Of a stretch of 64,000 nt of DNA, positions 62,940 through 64,000 are shown piece by piece (the first letter of the stretch is position 1; every line of letters starts with the position of its first letter). Made by a program: the position numbers and the translations under genes. The stretch comes from Firmicutes bacterium HGW-Firmicutes-1. Lineage in GTDB: Bacteria; Bacillota; Clostridia; Lachnospirales; Vallitaleaceae. Where the stretch lies: positions 372,001 to 436,000 of the forward strand of contig PHAG01000002.1 of NCBI GenBank assembly GCA_002841625.1, given 5' to 3'. The notes below the pieces were generated by a model that worked only from the letters and a program-made list of their open reading frames with translations, had not been told where the DNA came from and did not search any database.

Positions 62940-63734
62940 TTAGGAATAAAAAATAGTTCCAATAGGTTCTTGTCTCATGATTTTATAAATAACATGATCG
63001 GTTTCAGAATTGGCTATAATCGTATCAATGCCAAATTCATTCGCAAGTTTAGCCGCCTGAATTTTAGTAGTCATACCACCTGTACCTACTTTGCTCAGGG
63101 CTCCCGAAGCCATGCTTTCTATATCTTCATTAATTTTATGTACTTCATAAATAAGCTTTGCTTCTGGGTTAGTTCGTGGATCACTATCAAATAAACCATC
63201 AATATCAGATAAGATGATCAATAGGTCTGCTCCTATTAGACATGCTACAATCGCAGATAGGTTATCATTATCTCCAAATTCAATTTCTTCAGTAGAGACT
63301 GTGTCATTTTCATTTACGATTGGGATAGCGCCTAATTCTAACAAAGCCTGAAAGGTGTTAATTGTATTATTCTTTCTACCTTCATGCTCCAGTAAATCTT
63401 TGGTAATTAAAATCTGACCTACCGTTTTATTGTATTCTCTAAATAATTTTTGGTATATCATCATTAGAGAAGCTTGTCCTACTGCTGCTACAGCTTGTTT
63501 ATCAGATAAACTTTCAGGTCTTTTTTTCATATTTAAAGCGCTAATTCCGACTGCAATAGCGCCTGAAGATACGAGTACTACTTCTTTACCGGAATTTTTC
63601 AGATCAGCAATTTGTCTAACAAATAATTCCATCTTAGAAATGCTAATGTGACCCGTCTCCTTGTGTGTCAATGAAGATGATCCGATTTTTATCACTATTC
63701 GTTTTTTAACTTCTAATTTATTTCTAGCATCCAT
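62940..63734 (-). CDS. proB: Glutamate 5-kinase
   Basis: GAGGTAAAGTT precedes the ATG at 63734. The 264-residue kinase makes glutamyl 5-phosphate, the first step of proline synthesis. It has VIKIGSSSLT near 16, VLVSSGAIAVG near 52, PIVNENDTVS near 142, FGDNDNLSAIVA near 157 and the ATP-site segment GTGGMTTKIQAA near 212. It lacks the C-terminal PUA domain of E. coli ProB, as do many Firmicutes forms. proA is not in the window. Confidence 0.95.
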   Translation of the reverse strand: MDARNKLEVKKRIVIKIGSSSLTHKETGHISISKMELFVRQIADLKNSGKEVVLVSSGAIAVGISALNMKKRPESLSDKQAVAAVGQASLMMIYQKLFREYNKTVGQILITKDLLEHEGRKNNTINTFQALLELGAIPIVNENDTVSTEEIEFGDNDNLSAIVACLIGADLLIILSDIDGLFDSDPRTNPEAKLIYEVHKINEDIESMASGALSKVGTGGMTTKIQAAKLANEFGIDTIIANSETDHVIYKIMRQEPIGTIFYS

Positions 63735-63829
63735 AACTTTACCTCGCAAAATATTTTGTTATTCATCAATTATCTAATCTATTTTACACTAAAGTAGTTG
63801 TGTTATCAAGAGAATAGTAATGATACGGT

Positions 63830-64000
63830 TTATCCTTTAGACGCAAGCTGTTCTGCAATTTTAATTCCGTCCATAGCTGCTGACATAATGCCACCAGCAT
63901 AACCTGCACCTTCTCCACAAGGATATAAGCCTTTAATGCTACTTTCGAATTGTTCATTTCGCAGAATTCTTACTGGTGATGAGGATCTTGTTTCAACGCC
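63830..64000 (-). CDS. FAD-dependent dehydrogenase, C-terminal fragment (partial)
   Basis: The last 56 residues of a gene that continues past the window end. The fragment contains VETRSSSPVRILR, then GLYPCGEGAGYAGGIMSAAMDG and the final IKIAEQLASKG. This is the C-terminal FAD-binding end of the uncharacterised COG2509-type FAD-dependent dehydrogenases. The reaction is unknown. Confidence 0.85.
   Translation of the reverse strand, partial: GVETRSSSPVRILRNEQFESSIKGLYPCGEGAGYAGGIMSAAMDGIKIAEQLASKG

Overview
The window is AT-rich chromosomal DNA from a low-GC, Gram-positive anaerobe. Gene content and order point to class Clostridia, probably a Lachnospirales-type lineage: lexA divergent from a yneA-like LysM gene and next to a XerS-like recombinase, a rplU-prp-rpmA-obgE-yhbY-nadD/yqeK-rsfS block, TIGR03960/TIGR03936 beside RNase G, an ACT/PFL (DUF711) pair, DUF421/DUF4363, and a U32/DUF3656 peptidase beside ftsW/pbp and zapA. 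The genus cannot be fixed from sequence reading alone.

Bases 1 to about 12,500 are accessory. They begin with the end of a membrane protein gene and gene debris, then a Gly/Ser-rich membrane protein and a DUF6179/DUF6323-like pair. From about 3.8 to 10.6 kb there is a chain of short accessory units separated by copies of an imperfect inverted repeat. The units carry DUF4386 plus an AraC regulator, a membrane protein plus a lipoprotein, a DUF3795 protein, a GNAT acetyltransferase, a SAM methyltransferase and a VOC/glyoxalase protein; one unit has no gene. Nearly all genes lie on the + strand with their own ribosome-binding sites, each followed by a repeat. The repeats have the layout of integron attC sites: RYYYAAC-like and GTTRRRY-like outer boxes around conserved inner arms. 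Wherever a clear stem has mismatches they are A.C on the + strand and hence G.T wobbles on the - strand. The two outer ends of single units match each other better than they match neighbouring units. I read this as an integron-like gene-cassette array without an IntI gene in the window. It is the most interesting feature here.

From about 12.5 kb on, the window is core chromosome. An SOS block (XerS-like recombinase, yneA-like, lexA, with three LexA-like boxes) is followed by the ribosome-assembly and NAD block on the - strand (including a nadD-yqeK fusion), a DUF368 lipid-carrier transporter, an Asn-rich small protein, a MscS channel, RNase G, the radical SAM pair, asnB, tyrS on the + strand, a response regulator and DUF421/DUF4363. 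Next comes a + strand polyamine cluster (speA, carboxyspermidine dehydrogenase, nspC).

The rest is mostly on the - strand: pepD, PFL/ACT, an MBL hydrolase, a diguanylate cyclase, a large FtsA-like protein, a peptide-binding lipoprotein with coaE and polA, an ECF sigma/anti-sigma pair, NUDIX, a class B PBP with FtsW/RodA, a U32 peptidase, zapA, a winged-helix regulator, ruvAB, 5-FTHF cyclo-ligase, DUF896, proB and the end of a FAD-dependent dehydrogenase. A tRNA-Leu(CAA) and a Gly/Ser-rich lipoprotein lie on the + strand. The core part reads as DNA replication and repair, cell-wall synthesis and division, translation and polyamine functions in short operons with clear Rho-independent terminators. 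No phage, insertion sequence or CRISPR array was seen.
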